NCBI GenBank assembly: GCA_964475415.1
Contig: CAYYWZ010000009.1
Span: 1 to 64,000 of the forward strand
Length of the DNA stretch: 64,000 nucleotides
Direction: 5' to 3'
From: CALCMJ01 sp964475415
GTDB lineage: Bacteria > Bacteroidota > Bacteroidia > Chitinophagales > Saprospiraceae
Below the pieces are notes generated by a model, which saw only the letters and a program-made list of their open reading frames with translations, ran no database searches and was not told where the DNA came from. The position numbers and the translations under genes are program-made. Shown one piece after another: positions 26,972-35,766 of the stretch (the stretch's first letter is position 1; every line of letters starts with the position of its first letter).

Positions 26972-27901
26972 ATGGATGGAGTTAAAGTTTTTGCACCAGC
27001 CAGTGTTGCCAATATCGCAGTAGGATACGATATTCTAGGTCTAGCCTTGGACCAGCCAGGAGATGATGTAGTTATCAACGAAGGAGACACTCCCGGTCTA
27101 AAAATAACAGAAATACGAGGAGCTAAAGGAAGACTACCCTACGAGATAGAAAAAAATACTGCTGGCTACTCCGCTATGCGCTTACTACAGCATCTAGGAA
27201 AAACGGATCTTCCAATACATATGGAAATACATAAGAAAATGAAACTAGGAACGGGTATGGGCTCAAGTGCCGCTAGTGCCGTTGCTGGTGTATTCGGAAT
27301 AAATGAATATCTAGGATGCCCACTCAGTAAGACAGAACTTCTTAGGTTCGCAGTGGAAGGAGAACAGATCGCTGACGGCGCTTTTCATGCAGACAATGTC
27401 GCGCCGAGCTTATTAGGTGGTCTTGTATTAATCAGAGATAATGACACTCTGGATTTTAAAAAAATACATGTTCCTAAGGGATTATGTGTTACCATGATCT
27501 ATCCTCATATCAAAATACTTACTCGAGATTCTAGGGCTGTTCTTAAGGAAACAGTTCCTTTATCTACAGTTATTAAGCAAACTGGAAATCTAGCCTCTTT
27601 TATTGCAGGTATGTTTACCTCAGATTTTGATCTGATAAGAAATAGCATGCAAGATCTGATGATAGAACCACAAAGAGCACATCTGATACCTCATTTTTAT
27701 GACATTAAGGAAATTGCTCTTCATCATGGCGCCTTAGGATTTAGTATAAGCGGAGCTGGACCATCTATGTTTGCACTATGTCAAAATACGATAGACGCAG
27801 AAAATATATTAAATAGCTCCTTAGCTCTACTAAAGGATAGAGATGTGAAATGCGATTGTTTCATATCTAATATAAACTTAGAAGGAGCATATAAATATTA
27901 A
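26972..27901 (+). CDS. thrB: homoserine kinase
   Basis: 309 aa, GHMP kinase. Phosphorylates homoserine to O-phosphohomoserine, the substrate of ThrC encoded next. ATP-binding motif KLGTGMGSSAASAVAGVFG near residue 91, the N-terminal FAPASVANIAVGYDILGLA segment, and the late GFSISGAGPSMFAL loop are all present. Starts 3 bp after thrA and ends 3 bp before thrC, so translation is probably coupled. Confidence 0.95.
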   Translation: MDGVKVFAPASVANIAVGYDILGLALDQPGDDVVINEGDTPGLKITEIRGAKGRLPYEIEKNTAGYSAMRLLQHLGKTDLPIHMEIHKKMKLGTGMGSSAASAVAGVFGINEYLGCPLSKTELLRFAVEGEQIADGAFHADNVAPSLLGGLVLIRDNDTLDFKKIHVPKGLCVTMIYPHIKILTRDSRAVLKETVPLSTVIKQTGNLASFIAGMFTSDFDLIRNSMQDLMIEPQRAHLIPHFYDIKEIALHHGALGFSISGAGPSMFALCQNTIDAENILNSSLALLKDRDVKCDCFISNINLEGAYKY

Positions 27902-27904
27902 TAG

Positions 27905-29203
27905 ATGAAACTTTATAGCACGAATAATAAAAATAATATTGTTGGTCTAAAAGAAGCTGTATTAAAATCTTTAGCGACTGACAAGGGGCTGTATATGCCT
28001 GTCAATATTCCAAAGCTAAATTCAGATTTTCTAGATAATTTGAAAATCTTTAGCTTTGAAGAAATAGCCTTACAAATTACTGCTAATCTTTTTGGCGATC
28101 TAATACCGCCATACGAATTGTGGAAAATTGTAAGCACTTCTATAAATTTCCCTGCTCCCGTTATCGAATTAGATGCTAGTATATCGACACTAGAATTATT
28201 CCATGGTCCCTCCTTAGCTTTTAAAGATTTTGGTGCCAGGTTCATGGCACAGCTTATGTCTTATTTTAATCAAGGATCTGATGACAAACTCACCATTCTT
28301 GTAGCGACTAGTGGAGATACAGGTGGCGCTGTTGCAGCAGGGTTTCTGGGTACCCCAGGAATAGAAGTAATTATCCTCTACCCTTCTGGAAGAGTTTCTG
28401 ATCTACAAGAAAAACAATTGACAACACTAGGAAAGAATATTTTTGCATGTGAAATAGAAGGCTCCTTCGATGATTGTCAGGCGATGGTAAAAGAAGCTTT
28501 TCTAGATCCCGACTTACAAGACAAATACAACTTAAGTTCTGCGAACTCGATAAACATAGCTAGACTCATCCCGCAGTCATTCTACTACTTCGAAGCTTAC
28601 AAACAACTGCTACAACATAAGAAGGAGATTACTTTTTGTATACCTTCAGGAAATTTTGGTAACCTTACTGCTGGTCTTCTAGCCAAGAAAATGGGTTTAG
28701 ATATTCATCGGTTTATCGCTGCGACAAACTTAAACAAAGTTGTGCCAGAATACCTTTCCCTAGGAAAATACAATCCTAAAGAATCTATCTCCACAATTTC
28801 TAATGCCATGGATGTAGGTGCTCCCTCTAATTTCACAAGAATAATGTCTCTTTATAATAGTGACTGGAGATCTGTACAAAAAGATATAGCTGGTTATTTT
28901 TATAGTGATGAAGAAACGAAGCAGGCAATGAAAGAAATCCATAATAAGTATAATTACGTTGCCGATCCTCATGGAGCTGTAGGATACTCAGCATCACAAG
29001 CTTACCTTAAAGAAAACCCAGATCAGCACGTCTGCTTTCTAGAAACGGCTCACCCTTCCAAATTTCTTGAAATTGTGGAATCAACTTTAAATAAAAAACT
29101 TATTGTTCCAGAGAGATTATCTCGCTTGTCAAAAGAGGAAAAAATAGCAACGTTACTTCCTACCAGTTATAATAAGTTTAAAGAATACCTTTTAGATAGG
29201 TAG
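27905..29203 (+). CDS. thrC: threonine synthase
   Basis: 432 aa, fold type II PLP enzyme that turns O-phosphohomoserine into threonine. The PLP lysine lies in ELFHGPSLAFKDFGARFM near residue 108, the phosphate-binding ATSGDTGGAVAAGF follows near 136, and CIPSGNFGNLTAGLLAKKMG near 246. The N-terminal ATDKGLYMP segment matches the class of longer synthases found in E. coli and Bacteroidota. It ends the operon; no strong terminator follows. Confidence 0.95.
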   Translation: MKLYSTNNKNNIVGLKEAVLKSLATDKGLYMPVNIPKLNSDFLDNLKIFSFEEIALQITANLFGDLIPPYELWKIVSTSINFPAPVIELDASISTLELFHGPSLAFKDFGARFMAQLMSYFNQGSDDKLTILVATSGDTGGAVAAGFLGTPGIEVIILYPSGRVSDLQEKQLTTLGKNIFACEIEGSFDDCQAMVKEAFLDPDLQDKYNLSSANSINIARLIPQSFYYFEAYKQLLQHKKEITFCIPSGNFGNLTAGLLAKKMGLDIHRFIAATNLNKVVPEYLSLGKYNPKESISTISNAMDVGAPSNFTRIMSLYNSDWRSVQKDIAGYFYSDEETKQAMKEIHNKYNYVADPHGAVGYSASQAYLKENPDQHVCFLETAHPSKFLEIVESTLNKKLIVPERLSRLSKEEKIATLLPTSYNKFKEYLLDR

Positions 29204-29549
29204 TTTTTATTTCCTGAACCCTATATCTATTTACTTCCTTTCGTACGGTCTAATACATTATTTAGATCTGTCGTGTACTTGTCTTTTATAAATAGGTCAT
29301 AGTTTCACTTTACAATTATTTTAGTTTAATATTGTTGTACCAAATAATGACAATCCAGTCATACGTACTCACCTTACTTATATTTTTTTGGATAGTGATC
29401 CTGTTTCATTTTTACAAATGAAGTAAAACATCTATCTCCTACCTCAAAATTAATTGGATACATCCCTATTTTATCATGCTTGTTGCTTGACATAAATTGC
29501 TGTGCGCATGATGTATTTTTTTTTAATTGTATACAAAAATAATAATGAA
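29204..29549. other. intergenic space between thrC and the T9SS surface protein gene
   Basis: 346 bp of AT-rich sequence. Apart from the tiny open frame listed at 29347-29421, I see no tRNA, clear terminator, consensus promoter or repeat in it. Confidence 0.5.
29347..29421 (+). CDS. possible 24-aa single-span membrane peptide
   Basis: ATG 29347 opens a frame for MTIQSYVLTLLIFFWIVILF plus four residues, then TGA. It would be one membrane helix. A TAATATTG box (one mismatch to TAnnTTTG) lies about 20 bp upstream. AT-rich sequence readily encodes hydrophobic peptides by chance, so this is only a candidate. Confidence 0.22.
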   Translation: MTIQSYVLTLLIFFWIVILFHFYK

Positions 29550-31910
29550 ATGAAACAGATTAAAAATTTACTAAGAAGACCTCAAAAAACTTCTATGAAA
29601 GAAATTCTTTCCTTTCTTTGTTTTTTTACCATCCTCTCCTATCAGACTCTTTTTGCCCAGTGTGACCCTGGGACAACACTTGCTGAGTTTACATGGGAAG
29701 GCGCAGCAACTGGTAGTCAGTCTGTGTGGAATGTTGACGATGTAAGTAATACCTATACCGGTATCGATGGAACTAACCTTGATGTAACCCTTGATCTTGA
29801 TGATCCTTTTGACCAAAACACAGATTCGGGAAACTTAAGTGATTTTGGCGACGCAACAGAAAGTAATGGTTTTTATGGACCTGGTTTTCTATCTTTTCAG
29901 ATTACCTCCTCTGCCAGTAATCAAGACGTATGTTTTACTTACAATTTTTCTACGCCTGTGTATATAGGCGAATTTCTTATTCGTGATATAGATTCTAATG
30001 GCGAAGAAGGTGATAATGGTGAACTCCAATCTTTTCAAGATCAAGTAACTTTATCAGCTACTGGGATCGGTGGTGCGAATGTACCTCTTACATTAACACC
30101 TGAAGGTGCTAATCCTGTTTTTACTATAACAGGACAAACTGCTACGGGTAACTATACTGATGGCGTGGCCAATGGTGTAGCTCATACAGATCCGAACGGT
30201 GGTATACTAGCATCAACTCCAGAGCTACTTACCTCTCTAACGCTATGTTACTCTAATGGTCCTGATGATTTAGATGGCCTAAGTAATAGTAATGCAATAG
30301 CAATTCCTGGATCTAACTTTTGTATTCCAGAACCTGCTACTATTTCTGGTATTGTTGTAGATGATAATGGTGATCCTCTTGCAGGTGCAGTAGTAACACT
30401 ACAAAATCTAGATGGTACTACAGCATTAGATCTTAATGGAAATCCTATTACTATAACAACGGGACCTGATGGAACGTACCTCTTTGAAGACGTGCCTCCG
30501 GGCGATTATAATATTGTAGAAAACGACCCTAGTGGATATGTATCTGACAGTAGTAGCGATAATACTAATGATGGAGTCTTAGACGGTGAGACAGGTGCAG
30601 GTACAGATGAAAATACAATTCCTGTAAGTATAATTGGCGGAGAAGATGATACAGGAAATGATTTTGTAGATGAACTATTAACAGGTTCTATCTCTGGTAC
30701 TGTTCTAGAAGATACCGATAATGATGGTGTGGGTNNNNNNNNNNNNNNNNNNNNNNNNNNNNNNNNNNNNNNNNNNNNNNNNNNNNNNNNNNNNNNNNNN
30801 NNNNNNNNNNNNNNNNNNNNNNNNNNNNNNNNNNCAGCTGCCGATGGTACCTACTCTTTTGATGACGTACCACCAGGAGATTACCAAGTTTCTGAAGTAG
30901 ATGAAAATGGTTTTATTTCTGTCGGTGATACCGATGGTGCTAATGATAATATTATTGGTGACGGTACACCTATTAACGTTGTTGGGGGGGAAGACTCGCC
31001 TGGTAATGATTTCGTGGATGAGCAAACAGGTTCTATCTCTGGTACTGTTCTAGAAGATACCGATAATGATGGTGTGGGTGATATACCTATTGAGGGTGTT
31101 ACCATTGCCTTATTAGACGACATGGGGAATCCTGTGCTTGATGATATGGGGAATCCTATAACTACTGTAACAGCTGCCGATGGTACCTACTCTTTTGATG
31201 ACGTACCACCAGGAGATTACCAAGTACTTGAGTCAGATCCACCTGGATATGTTAGTGTATCAGACACGGATGGCGGTAATGACAATTGCATCGGTAACAC
31301 GATGCCTATTAGCGTTACAGGCGGAGAAGATACTCCTGGTAATGATTTCGTGGATGCACCAATTGTTGTGCCAGTAGAACTTATAAGTTTTACAGCCGAT
31401 ATGAGAGATGCTTATGTAAATCTTGAATGGCTTACTGCTAATGAAACAAACAACAGCCACTTTGAGATAGAGAGATCCATAGATGGTTCTAACTTCCAAA
31501 AAATAGGTAAAGTTAATGGACAAATCAATTCACAGACTAAAAAGTCTTACAACTTTATTGATGCAGATATATCTGCTAATACTTTATACTATAGACTTAA
31601 ACAAGTAGATCTAAATGGTTTCTATACGCACACAAAAACGGTCGTAGTTGATATTGTTAAAGATAAAGATGAATTCAAGGCAACGATATTTCCTAATCCT
31701 GCAAGCTCCAAATTTATTATCAGTTACGAAAGTGATAATAACGATTCAACCCAATTGAACATTTATAATTTGCAAGGTCAAATCATTATGACAAGAGAAT
31801 ATAGTTCTAATGTTAGTATTGATATTTCTTCACTTAATTCTGGTACTTATATTGTGCATCTTTCTAATCAGAAAGGCGAACAAATAATACGTAGAATTAT
31901 TAAAAACTAA
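29550..31910 (+). CDS. modular SdrD-B-like surface protein with T9SS type A sorting domain
   Basis: About 786 aa from ATG 29550; the signal peptide core ILSFLCFFTILSYQTLFAQ could also begin at ATG 29595. After an N-terminal beta-rich domain (about 250 residues) come three SdrD-B/CNA-B type modules, each with a G(S/T)ISGTV or GIVVDDNGDPLAGA start, DGTYxFxDVPPGDY core and GGEDxPGNDFVD end rich in Asp, as expected of calcium-binding stalk repeats. The C-terminus FPNPASSKFIIS ... GTYIVHLSNQKGEQIIRR is a type IX sorting signal, so the protein should be exported and bound to the cell surface. The middle module holds a 100-N gap, so the true length is not known. Likely adhesin or stalk protein (inference). 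Confidence 0.82.
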   Translation: MKQIKNLLRRPQKTSMKEILSFLCFFTILSYQTLFAQCDPGTTLAEFTWEGAATGSQSVWNVDDVSNTYTGIDGTNLDVTLDLDDPFDQNTDSGNLSDFGDATESNGFYGPGFLSFQITSSASNQDVCFTYNFSTPVYIGEFLIRDIDSNGEEGDNGELQSFQDQVTLSATGIGGANVPLTLTPEGANPVFTITGQTATGNYTDGVANGVAHTDPNGGILASTPELLTSLTLCYSNGPDDLDGLSNSNAIAIPGSNFCIPEPATISGIVVDDNGDPLAGAVVTLQNLDGTTALDLNGNPITITTGPDGTYLFEDVPPGDYNIVENDPSGYVSDSSSDNTNDGVLDGETGAGTDENTIPVSIIGGEDDTGNDFVDELLTGSISGTVLEDTDNDGVGXXXXXXXXXXXXXXXXXXXXXXXXXXXXXXXXXXAADGTYSFDDVPPGDYQVSEVDENGFISVGDTDGANDNIIGDGTPINVVGGEDSPGNDFVDEQTGSISGTVLEDTDNDGVGDIPIEGVTIALLDDMGNPVLDDMGNPITTVTAADGTYSFDDVPPGDYQVLESDPPGYVSVSDTDGGNDNCIGNTMPISVTGGEDTPGNDFVDAPIVVPVELISFTADMRDAYVNLEWLTANETNNSHFEIERSIDGSNFQKIGKVNGQINSQTKKSYNFIDADISANTLYYRLKQVDLNGFYTHTKTVVVDIVKDKDEFKATIFPNPASSKFIISYESDNNDSTQLNIYNLQGQIIMTREYSSNVSIDISSLNSGTYIVHLSNQKGEQIIRRIIKN
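30681..31360 (+). repeat. near-identical tandem coding modules of the surface protein
   Basis: The block ACAGGTTCTATCTCTGGTAC and the following 34 bases occur identically at 30681 and 31026 (offset 345 bp), and the block beginning CAGCTGCCGATGGTACCTAC occurs at 30835 and 31171 (offset 336 bp). The two modules thus share long exact DNA identity, which points to recent duplication or gene conversion. The N gap lies within the first. Confidence 0.9.
30735..30834. other. assembly gap (100 N)
   Basis: Exactly 100 N, the usual placeholder for a gap of unknown size. The matching stretch in the next module is 91 bp. Both leave the same remainder on division by 3, so the frame stays open through the gap, but extra modules may be missing. 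Confidence 0.98.
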
Positions 31911-31930
31911 TTTAGTATTTTTTATACAAT

Positions 31931-31964
31931 AGCCTGCTTCTCAGTTGAGAAGTGGGCTTTTTTT
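31931..31964 (+). terminator. Rho-independent terminator after the surface protein
   Basis: AGCCTGCTTCTCA and TGAGAAGTGGGCT pair over 13 positions (two G-U pairs) and are followed by TTTTTTT. Confidence 0.85.
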
Positions 31965-31978
31965 ATGCCAATAAACAT

Positions 31979-32760
31979 TTACGCTTTATAAAATTTCCAG
32001 AAATAATTTACTTCAGGTATCGACAAAAAGTATATCCCCTTAGGTAGATGTGAAACTTGTAAACCTTCTTGATAGTTCGTCTGTATTATTTCCTGCCCCT
32101 GCGAACTATATATAATTATGTATTTATCTTCTCCCTCCATCAATTATAAGTTCCGTATTTACTGGATTAGGATAAGGTCTTATTTTATTTGTATTATTTC
32201 TTTCTACATATCTTATATCGGAGTAGTTAACACTACCATTAATATCTTCAATTTTAATTCTGTGAAATCTTATTGGCAGAGACGAAAAATCTTTATAGAT
32301 GTTCTCCCTGTCTGTGAAAACATCTTCCTCTACCTGAATCATACCTATTTTGTTAAAAACAATTCCATCTTTACCTCTCTCAATATTATATTACTCCACA
32401 CCTAATTCCAGCATTTACTATTAAGGAACTATTACTATTTGAAAGTTTTTTTATAGAGGAGTTAATCAAATGAAAAGACCCCATATTCACTAATTGATCA
32501 ATGAATAATTCGGAATTATCTAGGATTAATCCCTGTAATATTAATTCTAATCCTTCTATTATGACCGTGTCATAAATTATACATTCCGCAACAATATTAA
32601 CGATATTTCTTTCGCCAGATTCATCGAATTCAAGAACAACTACCCCTGGTTAGCTATCCCAGTTGGCTGGGTTTGTATAATCTCCGTCATTGATAAAAAT
32701 GTAGACTTCGGCCTGTATAAAGAAAGGAGTAAATAGAAGTAGTAAAATTACTTTTCTCAT
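31979..32760 (-). pseudogene. decayed T9SS-exported protein
   Basis: On the minus strand ATG 32760 starts a signal peptide MRKVILLLLFTPFFIQA followed by NDGDYTNPANWDS, then an in-frame TAG near 32655. Sequence after it still reads as protein (GVVVLEFDESGERNIVNIVA...) and meets another stop near 32398. The 3' part encodes a type IX sorting domain, YPNPVNTELIIDGG, but a one-base shift is needed at about 32128 to continue it as DKYIIIYSSQGQEIIQ ... GIYFLSIPE to the TAA at 31979. At least two stops and one frameshift disable the gene. It fills most of the space between the surface protein and the MutS-like gene. Confidence 0.72.
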
Positions 32761-32794
32761 GCTAATGGTGTTTTAATCTAACTAAATATAATAA

Positions 32795-34585
32795 TTACAC
32801 ATCTATACCGATATTTCGCATGAGGGTAGTGGCGTTAAAACTTTTTGATACACCATCTTTTATCTTATAATCAAAAGATAGCTTATCATTAAACACCTCT
32901 ACTTCAAAACATTTATTCGTTAATTTTCCGTCTAATTCTTTTTCCATTTCTGCTAATCTAAGATCGTGGGTAGAAATTATTCCTGCACCACCATGCTTTA
33001 GTAATTGTACGATCATGGCCCTAGAACCCTTATGTCTATCTTCTGTATTTGTTCCTTTTAAAATTTCATCTATAAGGAAAAAATTCTGTTGACCAGTATC
33101 TTTTACTGCATCTAGCACCATCTTAAGACGCTTAAGTTCTGCATAAAAACCTGAAGTATTTTCCTCCAAAGCATCAACTGTTCTCATGCTTGTAACTAGC
33201 TGTATATCAGGCAATTGTGCTTTTTTCGCACATACTTTTCCACCACAATATGCCATAATCAAATTTATTCCTAATGATCTCTGAAAGGTACTTTTTCCTG
33301 CCATATTAGATCCAGTAATAAGTAAAATATGTTGTTTAGATTTGACATCTATATCATTATTTACTCTTGTTTTTCTATGGATAAGAGGATGACCTAGCTC
33401 TAGTGCATTATAATTACTACCCTCTCCTATTTCTGGAAATATCCAGGAAGGATTATTATAAGCCACATTAGCCATACTGCATAAAAATTCCATCTCACCT
33501 AATGCTGCTGTCCATCTTTCTATTTTTTCTTTATTGACATCTTTCCACTTTTCTAACTTTCTTAAAAAATGTAAATCCCATAAAGTAATAATATTAAACA
33601 AGGCGCCGAAAGCATTTGTTTTAATTTCTAACTGATCTAATATCCAATCTAATTTTTTTAATTTATTAGAAGTATTACCATCTGTATTAATAAATTCTGA
33701 TTGGAGTATTTTTAATTTTTCTGTATTAAAATTTTCTGTTTCTATTTTATTTATTAACCGCCCATATTTAGAAATATAGCGCATGCTTCTATTAGATAAT
33801 TCTTGGAGCTTATTAATATTATCTAATTTATTTTTCCATAATAATGCACATGGCAGATAAGCAATAATTGCATAATAAAAAGGATAATAATAAATAATTA
33901 TCGCTGCTAATATTGTACCTATAATAGGCAAAAAATAGGATAGAAAAATTAATTTACTATTCCCCTTTATTATATTTTCTGTTTCTTTCCAATCACGAAT
34001 ATTTTTATTTGATAATTTACTATCATCTATTTTTATTCCTTGACCTAAAAACATTTGTCTCCAATCCAGTTTAGAAATCAGCTCTGTAATAGCTATTTGA
34101 TTTTGACTTATTTCCCGCTGAGATGATTTTGATAATAACTTGCTAGCTAAGGTATCTTTTCCAAACTGTGTATTACATCTTTCTATGTATTGAAACAAAG
34201 ATCGGTTTCCAAAAAGATCTAAATCTTGAGCATAAGGATGTTCTTTATCCTCATAGTTATTTCCAGTTGATCTATCCGTATAATTATCATCTAGATATTG
34301 AATTTCTTTTTGGTTAAGCTCTACTACCCTATTAGCCTCTGTTAGTTGATCTGAATATTTACTATGCGTATCTATTATTTTCCTAAAGAGAAATATAAAT
34401 AGATAAGTACACAAGACTCCTGCTATTATGCTTGCCTTATATATTAGTATAAGCAAGGCAACAAAGGCTAAGAAGCTAAAAAACCTTATTAGACTCCATA
34501 TACGCACTTTATCTTTTGTCTTTTGGACTATTTCAGCATACTTAGAAATCTGAACATTATACCGCTCTATAATTGTATCGATCAT
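32795..34585 (-). CDS. MutS-family ATPase with membrane segments
   Basis: 596 aa from ATG 34585 (a TTG eight codons upstream is possible). The C-terminal third is a MutS ATPase domain: Walker A TGSNMAGKST near residue 425, the MutS-typical SMRTVDALEENTSGFYAEL, Walker B FFLIDEILKGTN with a catalytic Glu, and GAGIISTHDLRLAEME. The N-terminal part has two pairs of hydrophobic segments (about residues 30-70 and 215-245) in place of the mismatch-binding domain, so it is not the canonical repair MutS. This membrane-type MutS relative is common in Bacteroidota; its role is unknown. Confidence 0.82.
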   Translation of the reverse strand: MIDTIIERYNVQISKYAEIVQKTKDKVRIWSLIRFFSFLAFVALLILIYKASIIAGVLCTYLFIFLFRKIIDTHSKYSDQLTEANRVVELNQKEIQYLDDNYTDRSTGNNYEDKEHPYAQDLDLFGNRSLFQYIERCNTQFGKDTLASKLLSKSSQREISQNQIAITELISKLDWRQMFLGQGIKIDDSKLSNKNIRDWKETENIIKGNSKLIFLSYFLPIIGTILAAIIIYYYPFYYAIIAYLPCALLWKNKLDNINKLQELSNRSMRYISKYGRLINKIETENFNTEKLKILQSEFINTDGNTSNKLKKLDWILDQLEIKTNAFGALFNIITLWDLHFLRKLEKWKDVNKEKIERWTAALGEMEFLCSMANVAYNNPSWIFPEIGEGSNYNALELGHPLIHRKTRVNNDIDVKSKQHILLITGSNMAGKSTFQRSLGINLIMAYCGGKVCAKKAQLPDIQLVTSMRTVDALEENTSGFYAELKRLKMVLDAVKDTGQQNFFLIDEILKGTNTEDRHKGSRAMIVQLLKHGGAGIISTHDLRLAEMEKELDGKLTNKCFEVEVFNDKLSFDYKIKDGVSKSFNATTLMRNIGIDV

Positions 34586-34716
34586 ACTTGTTTGTACTTC
34601 TTTCTTCAAGGTTATTTCTATTAGAAGGTAAAAATACTATTTACATATTAATACTACCGAAACAGACCTTATGGTATTTATTGTATTAAAGATTAGCATT
34701 TACATTATATTCTATT

Positions 34717-34732
34717 TATTCCACGTGGAACC
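34717..34732. other. parS-like ParB-binding site (14/16)
   Basis: TATTCCACGTGGAACC. The central 12 bases TTCCACGTGGAA are palindromic, and 14 of 16 positions match the perfect site at 35664. It lies upstream of the MutS-like gene. Confidence 0.6.
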
Positions 34733-34770
34733 TCTATTATTGGAATAGAAATTAATATTATATAACTACC

Positions 34771-35308
34771 ATGAAAAATCTCGATCGATCGGATATAATT
34801 GCACTCATTGCCGTTGTTATGAGTCTAGCTGCGGTATTTGTAAGTATTTATGAAGCACGATTGCTAAAAGACCAACAAAAACTTATGCATGAGCAGCAAA
34901 AGGCTGCCGTATGGCCTTACGTAAAAAAAAGTATTAACTATAGTTATCAACCTGATGAAATGATAATTAGCTTAACAAAACAATGGAGTGGGTCCAGCAA
35001 TAATAGAAAGATCTAATATTCTTATTAATGATAAAGAATACAAAGATTCTTTATCTGTTTTTAATGTTTTGCAAAATACATTACCTAGTGATGCTAATTG
35101 GGGCTTATCCCTGAACCTTGTAGTAGTAGAAGTTATTCCTCCTAGAGAAGAGATAATTATTCTCAAGGTAAATTCTATACGATTTGAGGATGACCAGAAG
35201 ATTGCCACTAAACTAGGTCTAGATCTAGATTTGTGTTATTGTTCTATACATAATGATTGTAAGAAAATAGGAGAAAAGTATAATGTCTTCCACCCTACTT
35301 GCTACTAA
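34771..35308 (+). pseudogene. single-span membrane protein gene with a one-base frameshift
   Basis: ATG 34771 starts a membrane-anchored protein (DIIALIAVVMSLAAVFVSIY, then a KDQQKLMHEQQKAAVWPYV coiled segment), whose frame ends at 35016. In the next frame the natural continuation NGVGPAIIERSNILINDKEY begins at about 34983 and runs to 35308, ending LCYCSIHNDCKKIGEKYN. The join requires removing one C in ACAAAACAATGG near 34980. The combined product of about 178 aa resembles uncharacterised proteins with a VWPYV...NxGVGPAxI...CYCSIYxxC pattern. Real decay or a base error; the gene lies between parS sites 1 and 2. Confidence 0.65.
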
Positions 35309-35403
35309 TTTGGATATCCTTATGATTTAGTCGTCTATCTAGCCAGTGCTTTAGTCCTAATTATTTCAGTATTCATTAAAGCATTTAGGCTCGTTATAGT
35401 TGA

Positions 35404-35419
35404 TGTTTCACGTGGAACA
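35404..35419. other. parS site (15/16)
   Basis: TGTTTCACGTGGAACA fits the chromosomal parS consensus TGTTnCACGTGnAACA at every fixed position. It lies in non-coding DNA 96 bp after the frameshifted gene. Confidence 0.82.
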
Positions 35420-35663
35420 TCTAATAATAGCATTGAAAAACAGATCTTTGGAGCTTTAAACGGAATTGCATAAGCAAATAGATTAGACATTGCAAAGAAA
35501 TCGCTTCTTGGTATATCTCTATCATCTCATAGATGGAATCATAAATTAGGAGATAACAGGAGATTTATCGTAAAGATTTGAGCAATTTATACACGTGGTC
35601 AAGATTTTACTAAGTTCTTTTAAGTATATATTATAGTCCATCGTAAGACACAACAATTGATCA

Positions 35664-35679
35664 TGTTCCACGTGGAACA
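35664..35679. other. parS site (perfect palindrome)
   Basis: TGTTCCACGTGGAACA is a perfect 16-bp palindrome that matches the parS consensus. It is 88 bp upstream of the M1 peptidase start. A much weaker CACGTGG sequence at 35587-35602 is probably not a site. The rest of 35309-35766 shows no gene. Confidence 0.88.
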
Positions 35680-35766
35680 CAGGTTTTTCATTAAATCAAA
35701 TATTACAATCTATTATTATAGATCATTTGATTACTTTTGGTAAAACTATAAGAAACATTATTAGAT

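Noticed and set aside
30681..31360. CRISPR-like array
   Set aside because: The repeats are coding modules of about 115 residues, not short repeats with unique spacers. No cas gene is present.
35587..35602. TTATACACGTGGTCAA as a fourth parS site
   Set aside because: Only the central CACGTGG and few flank positions agree, about 10 of 16; too weak to call.
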